A stretch of DNA of 64,000 nucleotides from Xylona heveae TC161 (taxonomy: Eukaryota; Ascomycota; Xylonomycetes; Xylonales; Xylonaceae). The notes under the pieces were generated by a model. That model was not told where the DNA came from. It saw only the letters and a program-made list of their open reading frames with translations, and made no database searches. Positions within the stretch are counted from its first letter, which is position 1, and the number at the start of each line of letters is the position of its first letter. Positions 32,336 to 45,500 of this stretch are shown piece after piece. Location: positions 372,001-436,000 of the forward strand of contig NW_017264199.1 of assembly GCF_001619985.1 (NCBI RefSeq). Reading direction: 5' to 3'. The position numbers and the translations under genes are program-made.

Positions 32336-34854
32336 ATGAGATCTCCAAGATGTCCGATCTGTGGCCTAGGGTTTGGACGAACCCATATTGGGTGGATGAA
32401 TGATCTTCACTGTGGTAAGGTCGCCAGAGTCTTGAGTCCGGGCGCTCCATTTAACACTCTTCTAGTGCACTGGAACAGCTCAAACGTAGAAATCATCAAT
32501 ATTTATCAATATGAAGACGGTATGTTTGAAGCGGAGGATACCATTTACACTCCTGGCCTTCAGGATGATGGCTCGTATGTTTTTGGGATACACTCCAGCT
32601 GCGAAGATATCCTACAAAGAGCCTTGCGGGACGCTGGCTTTGGTGCCATTCCTCTGATTCTCTGCAAGTTGCTACAAGTCATTCCATTTTCCACGTTCTT
32701 TGAGGGCGACAATGCAGCGATCCACATCGAAATCGATGGCATTCTCATTCGTGAGCTTCCTGAACCTCCAGATGAATATGATGAGGATGAAAGGCTTGAT
32801 GATTTCATATTTGCACCTCCTTTGGGAGTCTGCTGGAATGATCTAGAGGCCTTCGACCCAACTTCTGCAGAAGATAAAGTCAGGCACATTTTTGAGGGAG
32901 CGCGGTCAGATGATCTTCTCACATTGCCCCCAGAGATTATACTTGCAATTATCTCTTACTTACCAACTCAAGACCTTCAGAAGCTGAGAAGTGTAAGCAC
33001 TGCTGCGGCACTAGCACCACTCTCGACGCATTTCTGGTCTATTCGCATGGCAAGTGATATGCCTTATGCAGATTTCATAAAAGGAAACCCCTGTGCTCGA
33101 CTTGATATAAGATATAAACACCTCAAGCAAATCTTGCGTCAGCGGACAAGTCGGGCGGCGAATTCTCTGCGAAACCTGCGGAGGATATATAATCTTGCCC
33201 GTCGACTTTGCACCATCATTCAATTGCGCTCTCCAATCGATCAGAGAAAGGAACCTTCTCTTCTTGAGTTGAATCCAACGGTTCGGGAAATCCAAACGAT
33301 TGATATACAGCTACCATTGCCACCTCTGCAGGTTTCATTCATTACCGTTGGTCACACCTCTTATATCACTGGCATCCAGTTTTCTTTAGATGACATCAAC
33401 GGATGCGGCTTTCATTACAATGGCCCCTCTAAATACCTACCTGGATGTCCTAGGAACGATTCTGGCCAGCTTTTATTTTCTGAAAGGCACAATGGATTCG
33501 TCGGTCTTGGATTTGAACAAGGTCAGGGACAGGAGGCATTTCTTGGCCAATTCTCTGGGGATAATATCTGCAAGAGCAAGACCGCGTTCCAAAAGGGCGA
33601 TATACTGCGTCTGAACTTTGACGTGAGTAGCAACTCCGAGCTTTAAATACCCGGTAATTAACGATTTATAGAGCTTCAAGCTTTCATCTGTCAAGATCGG
33701 CCCGCGAGATTCGCTCAAGGCACCTGTGGTGTGGCTGCCAGAGCTACCCATATATGACACAAGCCTCCTCTCATCGCACTGCCAACCCTTTGATGGAGAA
33801 CCTTACCAAAGTTGCTGCTTTGCCGGTCCTCAGGAGAGTCTCCTTGAACAGCTTATCCAGGTGAATGCCTTCTACATAGGCAAAGATACTGGCATTACAG
33901 GGCTGGAATTTATCTACCAGGGCCATTCTCCAATGCGATGGGGTTTCTGTTTTGGCACCCGATTATGTGAGATCATCGATGGCCCTAGTGGGGAGCGAAT
34001 TTCCCGTGCGACTATAGTCATGACTGAGAATGGAATCCAACAAATCAAGGTGAGTAGCCATCTTCTCTCGAAATAGTTGGGATGGCCGCTGAAAATTACC
34101 AGCTTTGCACAAATGCACACAGAAAGCTCATTCTTGGGTTTCCAGCAAGCAAATTTTTATCGACTGCCACATCCGCTGAAACCCTTGTGACTGGCATTTT
34201 CGGGCTGTTCCGTCATTGGACGTCTAGGACTGAGGGAAATCGGCTTGGCTCTCTAGATAAGGGCGTTCCGTCTCTGCAGTCCTTTGGATTACTATCAAAG
34301 CCATCACCATTACCAAGTATAGCGTCCCGAGATTACAGGCAATCTACGGATGATAAAATCCCAAAGAGCATCATTGATCATGTCGCCATGAATGTGTGGA
34401 AGGCGTTCATATCCTCTGCTCCAACACAGAACGTGACGAGTGTTACAGGCGCAATTGACATGCATGGACGAGTTACCGGCATGAGGCTTTGTTATACAGA
34501 AAGCTGCCTTGACAAGATCCTGGGAGATTTTATCCCTGGGGCGACAAATATTCAAGAGCATACACTCTCTGAAAATGAGCAAATTGGGCAGATACGCTGT
34601 TCTTACAAAATAAGAGGAAGTGCACTCTTCCAGCGCAGGACTTTAACCGGCATTGAAATATCTGCAAACAAACGGGTACTTCCTCTCGGGACCCTGGCGG
34701 AATTGGAGTCAATCGGACAAGAATCACAAACACCGCATACCGAGAAGGTGAGCTTTTTTCACATGACAAACGACCAACCAACTAACTCTCTATGCAATAG
34801 CGAATTTATTGGATCTTCAATGCCTGTCACGATTATCTCATGTCTAATTTCTAA
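32336..34854 (+). CDS. F-box protein, fungal (DUF7600-like)
   Basis: This is a probable substrate adaptor of an SCF ubiquitin ligase. The model is join(32336..33622, 33672..34049, 34103..34747, 34801..34854), 787 aa, all junctions in phase 0. The N-terminus has a small Cys motif (RCPICGLGFGR) and a fold with YVFGIHSSCEDILQRAL. The F-box is at about residues 193-240 (LLTLPPEIILAIISYLP, then DLQKLRSVS). The C-terminal 500 residues repeat a jelly-roll-like theme (YITGIQFSLD; ITGLEFIYQG; VTGMRLCYTES), each followed by a Gly/aromatic segment, and may be three related modules. The last exon encodes only 17 residues (RIYWIFNACHDYL). Substrates are unknown. Confidence 0.85.
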
Positions 34855-34987
34855 GAGAGATTTTCCTTGCGTTCACCGTTTGACTTTTCATTCAAGAGAA
34901 AAGATTTCATTGCAGAAGCCGAAGACAATACATGACCCAAGGACTGGCACAAATTTTTAGCCCAAAGACAGACAAGAGACTCTGCAG

Positions 34988-35546
34988 CTAATTTGTGTAA
35001 CCGGTACGAGGGTGAGTTTTGATCTCGTCAAACACTTTGACAATAGCCTCGGCATCAGAGCGAACCTCTATCGAGTATGGCCCATATAGGAACAGTAGCT
35101 CCTTCCCGTTGTAAAAGTAGAACTTGACTTTGCGACCAATGGCAATTGCCCCATAGGCACAATCGTTCGCATTACGGTTGGCTTTCACATGGTTGAGCAG
35201 CTGTCCCCTTTCTGTTTCTTCCCAAACGCTTGGCTTGTCCACATTGGCCCGTTTGCTTTCGATAAACAGCAAGTCTCCATTTGCAACTGGGAGCGGTCCT
35301 GAGGCTTTGATGACCAGCACGGTCGGGCTTGGTGGTACCGCCGGTCTTATTTTCAAGATACGGCTCGGCCTCGATCGAGTAGTCCGTGTCTGGGAAATAC
35401 GCAGGCAACATTGTGATCCAGAACGATCTGGTTTTGGATTCGAGTGAAGTTGGCGTGATGTCGTCGATGATCGCCGTCACCCCGCGCTTTTCCAGGTAGC
35501 TCATTGTAAAACCTTTTGGGTCTTCTATCTCGAAGAGATGTTGCAA
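34988..35546 (-). pseudogene. Remnant of a host hypothetical-protein gene, frameshifted and 5'-truncated
   Basis: Two overlapping minus-strand frames look like halves of one protein. The first (35546 to about 35345) reads HLFEIEDPKGFTMSYLEKRG, then ITPTSLESKTRSFWITMLPA and YFPDTDYSIEAEPYLENKTG. The second, one base out of phase (about 35356-34988), reads PSPTVLVIKASGPLPVANGD, then LLFIESKRANVDKPSVW and AYGAIAIGRKVKFYFYNGK, ending THPRTGYTN. The frame change falls near 35340-35375. An intron there would have to be about 34 nt, too short to be likely. No in-frame ATG precedes the HLFEIEDPKG segment; upstream is a stop. I recall fungal hypothetical proteins of this general pattern but cannot name a function. 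A sequencing error at the shift, with an unseen 5' exon, is the alternative. Confidence 0.55.
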
Positions 35547-36589
35547 TAAGCGTGTGATTCTGTTTAAGGAGCATTAGCATTTGACTGTGTCACACTCATG
35601 TAAAAATGAATCCATTTGGTACAGACCGAACAGGCAAAAATTGTTTTCTTTTTTTTTTTTTTCTTTTTGTTTATTTCTTGATTTCTTTATTTCCTTCTTT
35701 GTTGTTCCTATTAATATTTCCCTCTTGTCTTAGAAGGGGGAAGGGGGGAGGAAGTCAAGAAAGAAAGAAAGTAGATAGTGACGAGTGACTTTTTGGCCAT
35801 ACGCCGCCCGCCTCATGATTCAGAGGGTACAGCTGGAATACAGCCATATTTTTATATTCAACCCGTAGCATCTCTCCTATTTATAAATAACCCTTGTTAT
35901 TTGCTACCTACCGCCTGCCGTCTCAGCCTCGTCCCTGGAACACCCTCTTTTCCAGGATTCGCCAGCATCTTTTCTGTCCAATTACGGCGCAGCCACCACT
36001 GCAGGACGATGGCACGTAGGCGCTCTAGGCATACCATTGCCATTGCCAATGCCAATATCAGGGGTATCAGTATAACCTAATAGAATAATGCAATAACCCT
36101 GTAGAACAACTTAGATATAAGTTGACTGAAGTTTGAGCGCTGAGGGCAGAGGGCAGCAGCTTTGAAGTCGCGACTGTCGAGTGCTTCTCTACGCCCATGA
36201 AAACTTGAGGGCATACAGGAACTTTCCTCTCTCTACTTGATAAGGAGTTAACTTATTCAGGTACACGTTTGACGCTATATTCATCAGGACGAGCCCAGGT
36301 CTGTCTGAATGGTAGATATAATTCTGATAAAATCTAAATTCTTGAAAGATTAGAGCCTATCTGCGGGGAAGTAAATAAAAGGCAAATAAGAATAGAAAAG
36401 AAAGGAAAAGAAAAAAATAAATAAATATACGAATAAAATATACAACTTTTCTATGTACCCGACGCCAGAGAAATGCAGTGCCAGAAAAAAAAAACGAACA
36501 GTATATACAACGCCGCAACGACGCAATTATATAACTTTAATATCTTCAAAATAAGCCCTCCACCACTACCCGGACCCCTCCCGGACGGA
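35547..36589. other. Intergenic region with T and A tracts, 3' side of midasin
   Basis: No gene is supported in about 1.04 kb. A run of 14 T lies at 35649-35662 amid C/T-rich sequence. The stretch 36370-36450 is strongly A-rich. The right end is probably the midasin 3' UTR on the minus strand. Confidence 0.45.
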
Positions 36590-39500
36590 TCAAGCAGTAT
36601 CAGCAACCTCGGCGAACCACTGTCTCAACGCGGCAGCCAAGACTCCAGGCAGTTCCCTGACATCCGTGACGACAAGATAGTACCCAAAGGGGAAGGTATC
36701 AAGATATCTCTTCATCTTGAGCTTCATTTCGCCATTGGGGCCTGCTTCGAACTCGGCAGAACTCATATCCATAATAGAGTTCCCGGCACCGCTACCGGCA
36801 CCACCAGCTGCAGCTGCAGAACCAGGGGTATTTCTCAATGCGTCGACGACGACAAAGACAATCATGATGCGTTCCTCTTGAGCTTCTCTTACGAGTCTGC
36901 GAATGGTATCGTGATTCTCGCACACGCCATCGCTAATGATGAGGAGGAGCTGCCACATGTCGCCTCCTCCAGAAGGGCCGCTGGACTTGTTCTTGGCATC
37001 GCGGAAGAGACTAATGGCATTGGCGACGAGTTTCTTGACGTCCGTCTTGGTCTGGTGGAAGCCAAACTGCTGGAAGATCTGCGCGCCTGCTTCGGACGAA
37101 AAGGGCTTGTCGAAGGGATGCGCGACGCGGACGTTATCGCCGAAGCCGAGGACGCTGATCTCGCCGACTTCGAGCATGCTCATGGCGCGAGAGACGAGAG
37201 CGAGGGTTTCGAATGCGAGATCGCCACTGCCGCTCTCGCCCATGGACTTGGAGTCGTCGACGGCGAGCATGATTTGGTAGTTGCGCTTGGACGGGATGGA
37301 GCGGCGCATCCAGATCTTGTCGCGCTTGTATTGGGATGCAATGTATGGAATGATGCGCTTGATGTTGAGGCGTTTGCCCGTGCGGAAGTCGCCGCGCATT
37401 TTGGTGGCCAGGGTGGGCGCGAGAATGAGGCGGAGTTGTTCGGTCAGGGAGAGAGAAAGATCGCGAGTGATGGACTCGTAGTGGCCCCAGAGATGGCGCG
37501 CTTCGTCGGCGGAGCGGGGCAACAGAGCGGCCTCGTCGTCCTCGGCGCCGGCGGACGAGTCGATGTGGATGGTTGACATCTGTTGATCGACGTCTTGAAG
37601 CCGGTCGGGATCTTCTTCTTCTGACTGAGCTTCACGCTGGAGACGGTCTTGGCGGGAGGCGGCCTCGGGGATGAATGCGCCTGCGCGCCCGCTTTGGCCT
37701 TCTTCATCTTCGTCTTTCTCGGGACGAGGCTCTTTGTCGGCCTCTTCCATGACGGCGTCTTCGGTCTCTGGTTGTTGCGCTTGCTCCTCTTCCTCAGTGG
37801 GGAAATCTTGAGGGAGAGTGTCTCCGCCTGACTCTACAGCGTTGCTCTCGTCGAGTGCGTGGGCTTGATCTTCGTTGGCACCACCAAGGGCTTGTGCGTC
37901 GGCCTGAGCATCCTCGTCTGGGAGATGTTCGAATTCCATATCCTTGGCATCTTGTTCGTTGGGGTGGGATTGTTGTTGCTCTTGGTCCTTGCCCTCTTGT
38001 TGCTCTGAAGCCGGACGGATTTCGCGTTGCTGGCGATGCCAACGCTCAAGAGCACTGCCAAGTTTCTTAAAGGCTTGACTTTCATTGCTGTCCCGAGTTT
38101 CCTCTTCCTCGGCGTCTTTTCCGCCTTCGGGCTGCTGGCTGGGCTGGCCAAGCTGGCCTTCATTGGAAGGTGCTTCTTGCTGTTCGGCATTGTCTGAATC
38201 GCCCTTTGAGCCAGCGTCCTGTTTGGCGCTAGATGCAGCATTGGCTTCGTCCTTTTCTTGGTTCTGGTCTTCACCCACGCCCTGAACCTCACTCGGCGCA
38301 GCATTTTCTGCATTGTTGGCTGCATCGTCGCTGCGATTCTGGAGGAGACCTTCTTTCTCCTGTTCTTCCTCTTCTTGGCCAGCATCTTCCATTTCCTCGT
38401 CTTGTTGCTCGCCTGCCTCTTCGGTCTTTTCGCCTTCCTCATTCTCGCCCTGCTCGGCATCCAAGTCGGGGGCATCGAGGTTTTCGTCTTCGGGGCCCTG
38501 GTCTTGTTCTTCGCCTTCGCCCTCACCTTCCGCGTCTTCTTGCTCTCCTTCAGCTTGCATTTCATCCTCCTTCTCCGGCTCTAATTCCGGCAAGTCATCC
38601 ATCATATCGTCATCGATATCATCTTCCTTCTCTTCGCCCTTATCCCCATCCATTTGCATGTCTTCAGGGAGATCAAGCGTCTCGCCCTCCTGCGTTTGGG
38701 GATCAGCCTTCTCAGGCTCTTCGCCTTTGACTTCCTCGCTCTCTTGAGCGCCACCTTCATCGGCCTCATCATCTTCTTCATTTTCTTCCTGCTCATTTGC
38801 ATCATCTCCTTCCTGAGCTTGCTGCTTGTCATTCTCTTGGCCAGCGACCTGCTCGTCATCTTTCTTCTCGCCCTTGGACTGATCACCTTCTTGGTCCTTC
38901 TCGGCATCATCGCCTCCACCATCCCACATCTTTTCGTCAACGGCAGTGGGGTCAAGGTCATCAACGTCACCAGCTTCCTCGTCCATATCGTTTTCTTCTT
39001 CCTCTTTATCAGATCCGCCTTCTTCATCATCTTCGCCCTTATCAGAAGCGTCTCCCATCTCGCCTTCCAGCTCATCGTGCTGCATATCAACAGCGTCTTT
39101 TTCGTCTTCAATATCTTCCTTGTTGTCATCCTTTGCGTCAGGTTGTTGTGCGAGCTCGCTCAGATCTTCATCATCTTGAATGTCTTTACTAATATCCTCG
39201 GCACCTTCACCCTCGCCTAGTCCAGTTCCACTCTCAAGTTTGTCACCCTGACCTTGATCGCCAGCAGACTTTTCGGAGGGTTCGCAGAATCCTTGTTTGC
39301 TGATTGTCGTGAAGGATTTTGCAAGAACGTACGCAGTCTTGCAAGTCGAGCGATGAAGCAGGGCATATTGCGCAACAGCCTGGCTGTATATAGCTTCGTA
39401 CTTGCGGATGATGGGAAGAGCCATTGAAAAGAGGGAAGCAGCCACGGATGCTCTTCCGCCAACAAGGATATCCGAATGACCCAATTTGCCCATTACTCCT

Positions 39501-42500
39501 TCAAGAAGAGAGCAAATGTTTCTCGGCTGAAGGGACCGTAAGGCGGAAGCTTGGCTACCATCAACCCGTGACATCCAACCAGCGTCGTCGGTTGAGGAAG
39601 GCAACGACGAATTGACCTCTTGAATTCTTTGAATAGCAACCAGGATGGAATCAAGTGAGTTTGTAAGTCCTTGATCAAGATTGTCAATGCCATATTCTTC
39701 GGTGCCATCGGTCATTGCATCTGTGCCCGCTCCATCAACGTTCTCATAAGGCGTAGTCCAAAGTAGAACCTGCTTCAAGGCAAAGCCAATCAAGGGATAC
39801 TTTTCAGTCCACTGGAGAACCTGTTCCTTTAACGTGGCCAAAGATTCGCGAGATTGCACGGAAAGGCGAGCATGTGCAGTCGTAGAGACGCCCTTGGGCA
39901 TGGCCGGCAGCGCCTCCCATTCGCTAGCTAGGCTATTCATCTTTGCCTTCCAGTTGACCATTCCACCCTCGACCTCTTCGAAATGGAGTTGACCTAGTCT
40001 TGCATGCGTCCTAATGATAGCAAGTCCCATTTCGAGAATTGGAGAGAGCCATCTGACCGCCTTGCGTACCCCTTGCGAGCTAGCAGATGCAATCTGGCAG
40101 AGTTCATAATCCTTGGGCGACCAAAGGTTTGCAATCTGTGAGACTGCAGACTTCAGCGCGTTGAGATGTGCCATGGATTCGGAGAGCACGCCTCGCTGGT
40201 TGATAGACGCATTCAGCATTCCTTCCAAGAATCCAACGCTACGTGCAACCTCAGCGCCAGTCAAGTCACCAGAATGTTCACGAGAAGACTCTCGAACTCG
40301 AGGCATGAAGTCCAAAAGTCGGTAGAGGTAGCCCTCTGCACTAACTGCCGCAGGCAGATCCAAGCCAGTTGGCAAGGAAATAGTTGTCGCAAAGATCGTG
40401 CTAACAGAGGCTTGCTTCTCCAGAGTTGCCGCGTTCAAGTTTGACTTGTAGCCCATCTGTCGCATTTCTTTGAGGGTGTCAGAGAACAACTTCCGCTTCC
40501 TGGATTTGAGATGTTTGACTTCCTCCTTGTTATCTTTCGTGAGTGTGGAAGGCGTCTGCTTTTGCAGCTCCGCCATAGAGGATATGATATTTGTCGTAAA
40601 TTCTTCTAGGAGGCCAGATCCGTCCAACGCAGCTTCCGGCGCAGCCGCAGTCTTGGCCATTACGTTAATGGTAGTCGTCGCATTAGTGAAACGCGTTGGC
40701 CTGTTGATCCAATTCGGCACGGATTTCTGACACATTTGCAAGGCTTCATGATCAACCCCTGGAATAGTTGGCTCTGCAAAGGTGATGATCTTTTGCGAAG
40801 CATCATCGGTTTCATCTGGGATATCCTGGCTCAAGATGCTGTCGATTGGTCCAGAGAGCAATGTGCGGTATTTTCGGACAAGCTTAAAAAGCTTGTGGTG
40901 AGATCGCTTGGCACTTTCGCGCAGAGCAACAATGTTGGTGTCCTTCCAGCTTGCAAGCAAGACGACCTCTTTCATGTCCTTCTCGAGCGTTTGCCGGCCC
41001 TTTTCAATCGCTTCCTTGACGGATCTTTCGTATCGAGAGTAGAAGCTTAGGAAGTTCTCCAGCGCAGTAATAATGATCTTGATCTGAGGCACTTCCTGCG
41101 CGATGAGCGAAAGATGTGTCTTGAGTTGCTCTAGGAGTCGGAGTCGCTGAGCATATTGTCCTAGCGAGGTGGAGGAGAAAAAGCCTTCTAGGGTTCGCAA
41201 GAGTTCTCTAGAGTGCTCTCCCAGTTGCTCCCCCTTTTCTGCCAATGCAAGAGGAGCGGCGACGACAGCTTCGTAGGCTACGAACCACCATGCCCTGGCA
41301 TCACTCTCACATTTTTCATTTTCAATATCGAATAGGCGGGCCCACGTTGCCAGCTCAAGCCGACGCCAGCTGACTAACAGAGAGGTGAGTTCATCATAGA
41401 GCGCTGCGGCTGAATATTCTCTGCTCGCAACCGTTTGCCACTCGTGAACATGTCCGTGAAGCTTTTCAACCTTGGTCATCAGCTTTGCCACAGGCTCGAT
41501 ATAGCGGAAGGCCAGGATTTCCTCGCAAACATTCAATACATCTGAGAGTGTTGCGTGCTCGGGCCAAGTCTCACGGATTGCTGCGAAACGGTACTGAATT
41601 CGGTGAACCAAGGCGAGAAGATTTCGTGTTTCGGGGATATTCGGATCAACATAGAAGTTATACAACCTAGGGGTTGCGGTCGTAGGCTGCAAACCATCCA
41701 AAACTTTGGCGACAGAGGCGAGAGAAGCTGAGAGTTGATCTTCCACGGCAGTTGTGGGTAAGAACGCATCACTATCTAGGTCAAGTTTTCCAATCTCGGA
41801 GGCAGAAGCCTCGAAAAGAGACTTGAGCTCCTCGAAAGCCGACGTGGAGCCGCTGAGAACGCTTCCATGTAGCTCGGCAAGACGAATAGCGAGCGACTTG
41901 GGATCGCGGACAGTCGACGATTCCGTAGCTGGTTCTTGATCCTCTTCCGAGTCTTCGTAAGTAGGGAACGTTTCTTGGAATTCTTGCTCGTCCATTTCGT
42001 CTTCATCTCCACTTCCACCTCGATAGCGGTAGAGTCCAGAAGTAGCGGCAGTTTTCTCTTGGTCAGCAGCTAGCTTTTCCTTCCATTCGCTGTAATATCT
42101 TTGGAAAGCTTCAAGGAAGAAATTGCGTCTTGCTGAGCTTGCAGGATCTTGATTACCACGTTCGACTCTTTCAACTGCACACATGGTCTTAAGGCGATGC
42201 ATACGCTGATCGAAGCTTCCAGCAGCAAGGGACAAGTCGGAAGACAAGCCAAGATTCCAGTGCCTGCCGCCCATGAACGGCACCGTTTGAGCGAAATACT
42301 CAATGACCTTTGACGCATCGCTCGACTCGACACCCTGAGAAATTGCAAGCGAGAGACCGATATCCAAGCATTGCAAGATGCCAATGGCAGGGGCGGTGAT
42401 GTCTGCATAGGCACGGAAGCTTTCTGACAGTCGACGGCTGATTTGTGTTATATTCTGCCGCATAAGTTTGGCCTCTGCAACAGCTTCGGGAGCTTTCTCG

Positions 42501-45500
42501 GCTACTGCAGACAACAAGTTGGTTTCAGGCTGTCGGCGGACGACAGAGTTAAGTAAATTGAGGAAGTCGCCTTGGAGTCTGCTCAATTCAGATTTCTCCG
42601 GCCTAGCAATGTTTGGCACAGCCGGCTCTTCTCCCATTGTCTGGAGCTCAGACTCGATAATTCGGCAGCGCACATTTGTATCTTGGCCGGTAGCCATTTG
42701 CTGGAACCACTTCAGAGCGAAAAGCTCTTTCTCTAAATTCAATCTGCGATCGTTGTGGCGTTGTCTTTCAACGAAAGGCTTAAGAGCCGGATCGAAAGGA
42801 CGGTCTGGTAGGTAAAGAAGGAGACATCCAATTGAAAAGTAGGTCCAAGCAGCAGATGTTTCATAGAAACGGCCAGCAGTCTCGAGAAGAGCCTTACTCA
42901 AATGCGCGACACAAGGGAACAGATAGTCTGAGATTATCTTTCGCGCATTGTCTTCGGATCCTACCGTCTGCTTGAAAGGAAGCGCTGGAATGTGAGAACA
43001 TTGATTCTCTGATTCTGCATACTGCCATGGTTCCGCAATTGTATCCAAGTATGCGAAGAAGGTCTCCAAGGAATCCTGTTCGAAGAAAGACTGATGTGCC
43101 TGAAGGGTGGCCTTCAGCAACGAGCACAAAGCAGCATTAAGTAGCCTTAGCTGATCAAGTGCCATTGCAGTTGTGCTTCGAGCAATGCTTTGCCCGAGAC
43201 TCTTCAATTCCGTCTCAAGGAGATTAATCTGCTTGAGTGTAGCATCCCCATGGGCGACGGTCTTGCGTAAGACCACGGACGGCAACACGCCACGGAGCGC
43301 AATGAAGCTGCTCTTCTCACGACTGTTCGCGTAAATTGATAATCGCGCAAAAATCTCAGAGACTTCGCCTTGTTGCTTGCGCTGATACCGGGATTTGCTT
43401 GCTCGGCCGGAGAGAAGTTCGGCAACTGGGTCAAGAGCGACCGCCGATTGCTTCCTCCAGAGAAGATCATGGTACTGGCAGATGCCCTCAAATTCTTCCT
43501 GGAAAAAGGGCCGAACGACGCCTTGATCCTCATTGACTTCCTGCTCTAGGCTACCAACAGCTTCGGTAAGTTCTTTGAACAGAGTGTCACCATCAGCTCC
43601 CTGAAGGACAATCGCATCTTGGGCCGCGTGGATCAGGGCCCGGGCAGTGCTCAAATCGGTCAAAGGAGCTTTGATCTTCCATAACAGAGCATCAAATCGA
43701 TCAGCGAGCTGTTCAATGTGCAACAGCATCTGCAATCGGTCCATCGTTGGAGGAGTTGCGGGTTTGAGTGCGTTCCACAACCTCTCCATGGAAAGTCCGG
43801 TTGTCAACTGCCAGGCCATCTTGAAGGAGTCCAAAGACGACGAAACTCCTTGAAGAAGACGTTCTGATGGTCCATCAATAGCCTGCAATGCGGAGACTAT
43901 CGTACGGCCAATCTCTAGGTGAACTTGGAAAACAGCGTCATCGAAAGACTTGGACTGTCCAAGGTGGAAAATGCTCCACCAATACGAGGTTACTCCTCGA
44001 ACAAACCCAAGCATTGATGGTGGCACCGCCTGGAGATTCTGCAAAACTTCATTGGCCCAGTCAAGCAGGGTCTGACGGAGTGTAACCAAGAATGAAAACA
44101 AAGGATATGTAGAGTCTTTGGTAAAGTTGGCTATCCTGGTTGAAGCAATAGACCTCTCCAGACGAGTCATCTGCGACGGTTTCTGTGATTGAGATGCCTT
44201 TACAACAAGATTCAGCTCCTGGTCCATGGCAAGCAATTCCATCGATAGTTCGTAGATGGCTGCAAGCGGATAAGGGTCCTGCGAAGTAATAGCGTATACG
44301 GGAAGCAAGGATTCGTTAATAAGAGGATGAAGAGGTTGCACATCTTTAAATGCAGGATCCATTCCAGTCCCCTGGGCCATATCGGTGTAGAAGTTCGCGA
44401 GCGCGTTAAAGCCACTGCCCTGGGGATTCGAGAAAGCAATGCGTTTCCTATGGACAAGTGATGTGACGACGTCTTCCCGAGCATACTCTAAAAGCCCTTC
44501 AACAGCTTGGCCTAGCCACCTAGACAATAACTTCGTGTCTGCCAGGGAAAGGTGGTCCAACCCAATGCCGAAAATTTCGTTCGCGAGATTAGTGGGAGGC
44601 TGGATTTGAGGAATCTGTCTGAGCGCTCTGAAGCGGGACATTGCCGAGTCAAGTGTGAAGTGCTTAGACTGAGCATCTGGAATGGCTTCCATGTTCTCAA
44701 ATGGATACAGGTAGATTTCGATGGATCTGTTTCTCATTGCCCGGGATAGCTCGCCATATCGAGGATCCATAGTGAGGAAGAGTCTGAAATTTGGATGAGG
44801 CTTGATAGCTTTAGCGCTGCCATCTGCAGTGCGATGCTCATTGATGATCAGCACACCGTTAGGCTCAAGCAAGGAATTCAGCCGGTCTAGCACGGAAGCG
44901 CTGCAGAGATTGGCATTGTCAAGAACGAGCCATTTCCCCTGCTCCACTGCCTCGACCAGGACACCATCGACCCATTCAAAGCGAGCCTTATCAACGACCT
45001 GTGCCTCATCCAGGAGAGCCTTGGAGATGTCAATGAGATTTGCGATGTCGTCTGACTGCCTCAGGCGCTGCAAAATAGCCAAGGACTGGTGAATCGCAAG
45101 GAGATTCGGTGTAGGGCCCAGCGAGGCGAGCATGTTCTCGAGAAGATGGATCCCTTCAGTAGACGGGCCACCGGCAGCGTGCTCTGAGACTAGCCATGCC
45201 CTCGCAAATCGCTCGAGCTGTAAGAAAAATTTGGTAGCGTTCCTCTGGGGGTCAACTTGCTCATATCCTCCAACCAAGTCCATCGTATCAATCTCGGCAT
45301 TAAGAGCAAATTCAACAAGAGGCACACCTGCCAGAGCTGACACCTGGCGAAGTAAGCTTGTTTTACCTGAGCCAGATGGACCAACAAGAATGCTCGGCCA
45401 GCCTTGTTGTATGCAAATCATCAAGGACTCAATGACTTGCAATTGCGATTTGGGAAGGTTAGAGGCAAGCACTTGTGTCGGTTGCAGGACATTATCTCGA

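Noticed and set aside
36473-37576. 367-codon plus-strand open frame antisense to midasin
   Set aside because: It is a mirror of the MIDAS-domain coding strand, with Asp/Glu/Ala/Val bias arising from codon structure. The minus-strand frame has clear domain content.
38233-39220. Several plus-strand and alternative minus-strand frames in the acidic midasin region
   Set aside because: GA-rich codons for Asp/Glu give stop-free Leu/Phe/Ser-rich frames on the other strand and Lys/Arg-rich frames on the same strand. No independent features are seen.
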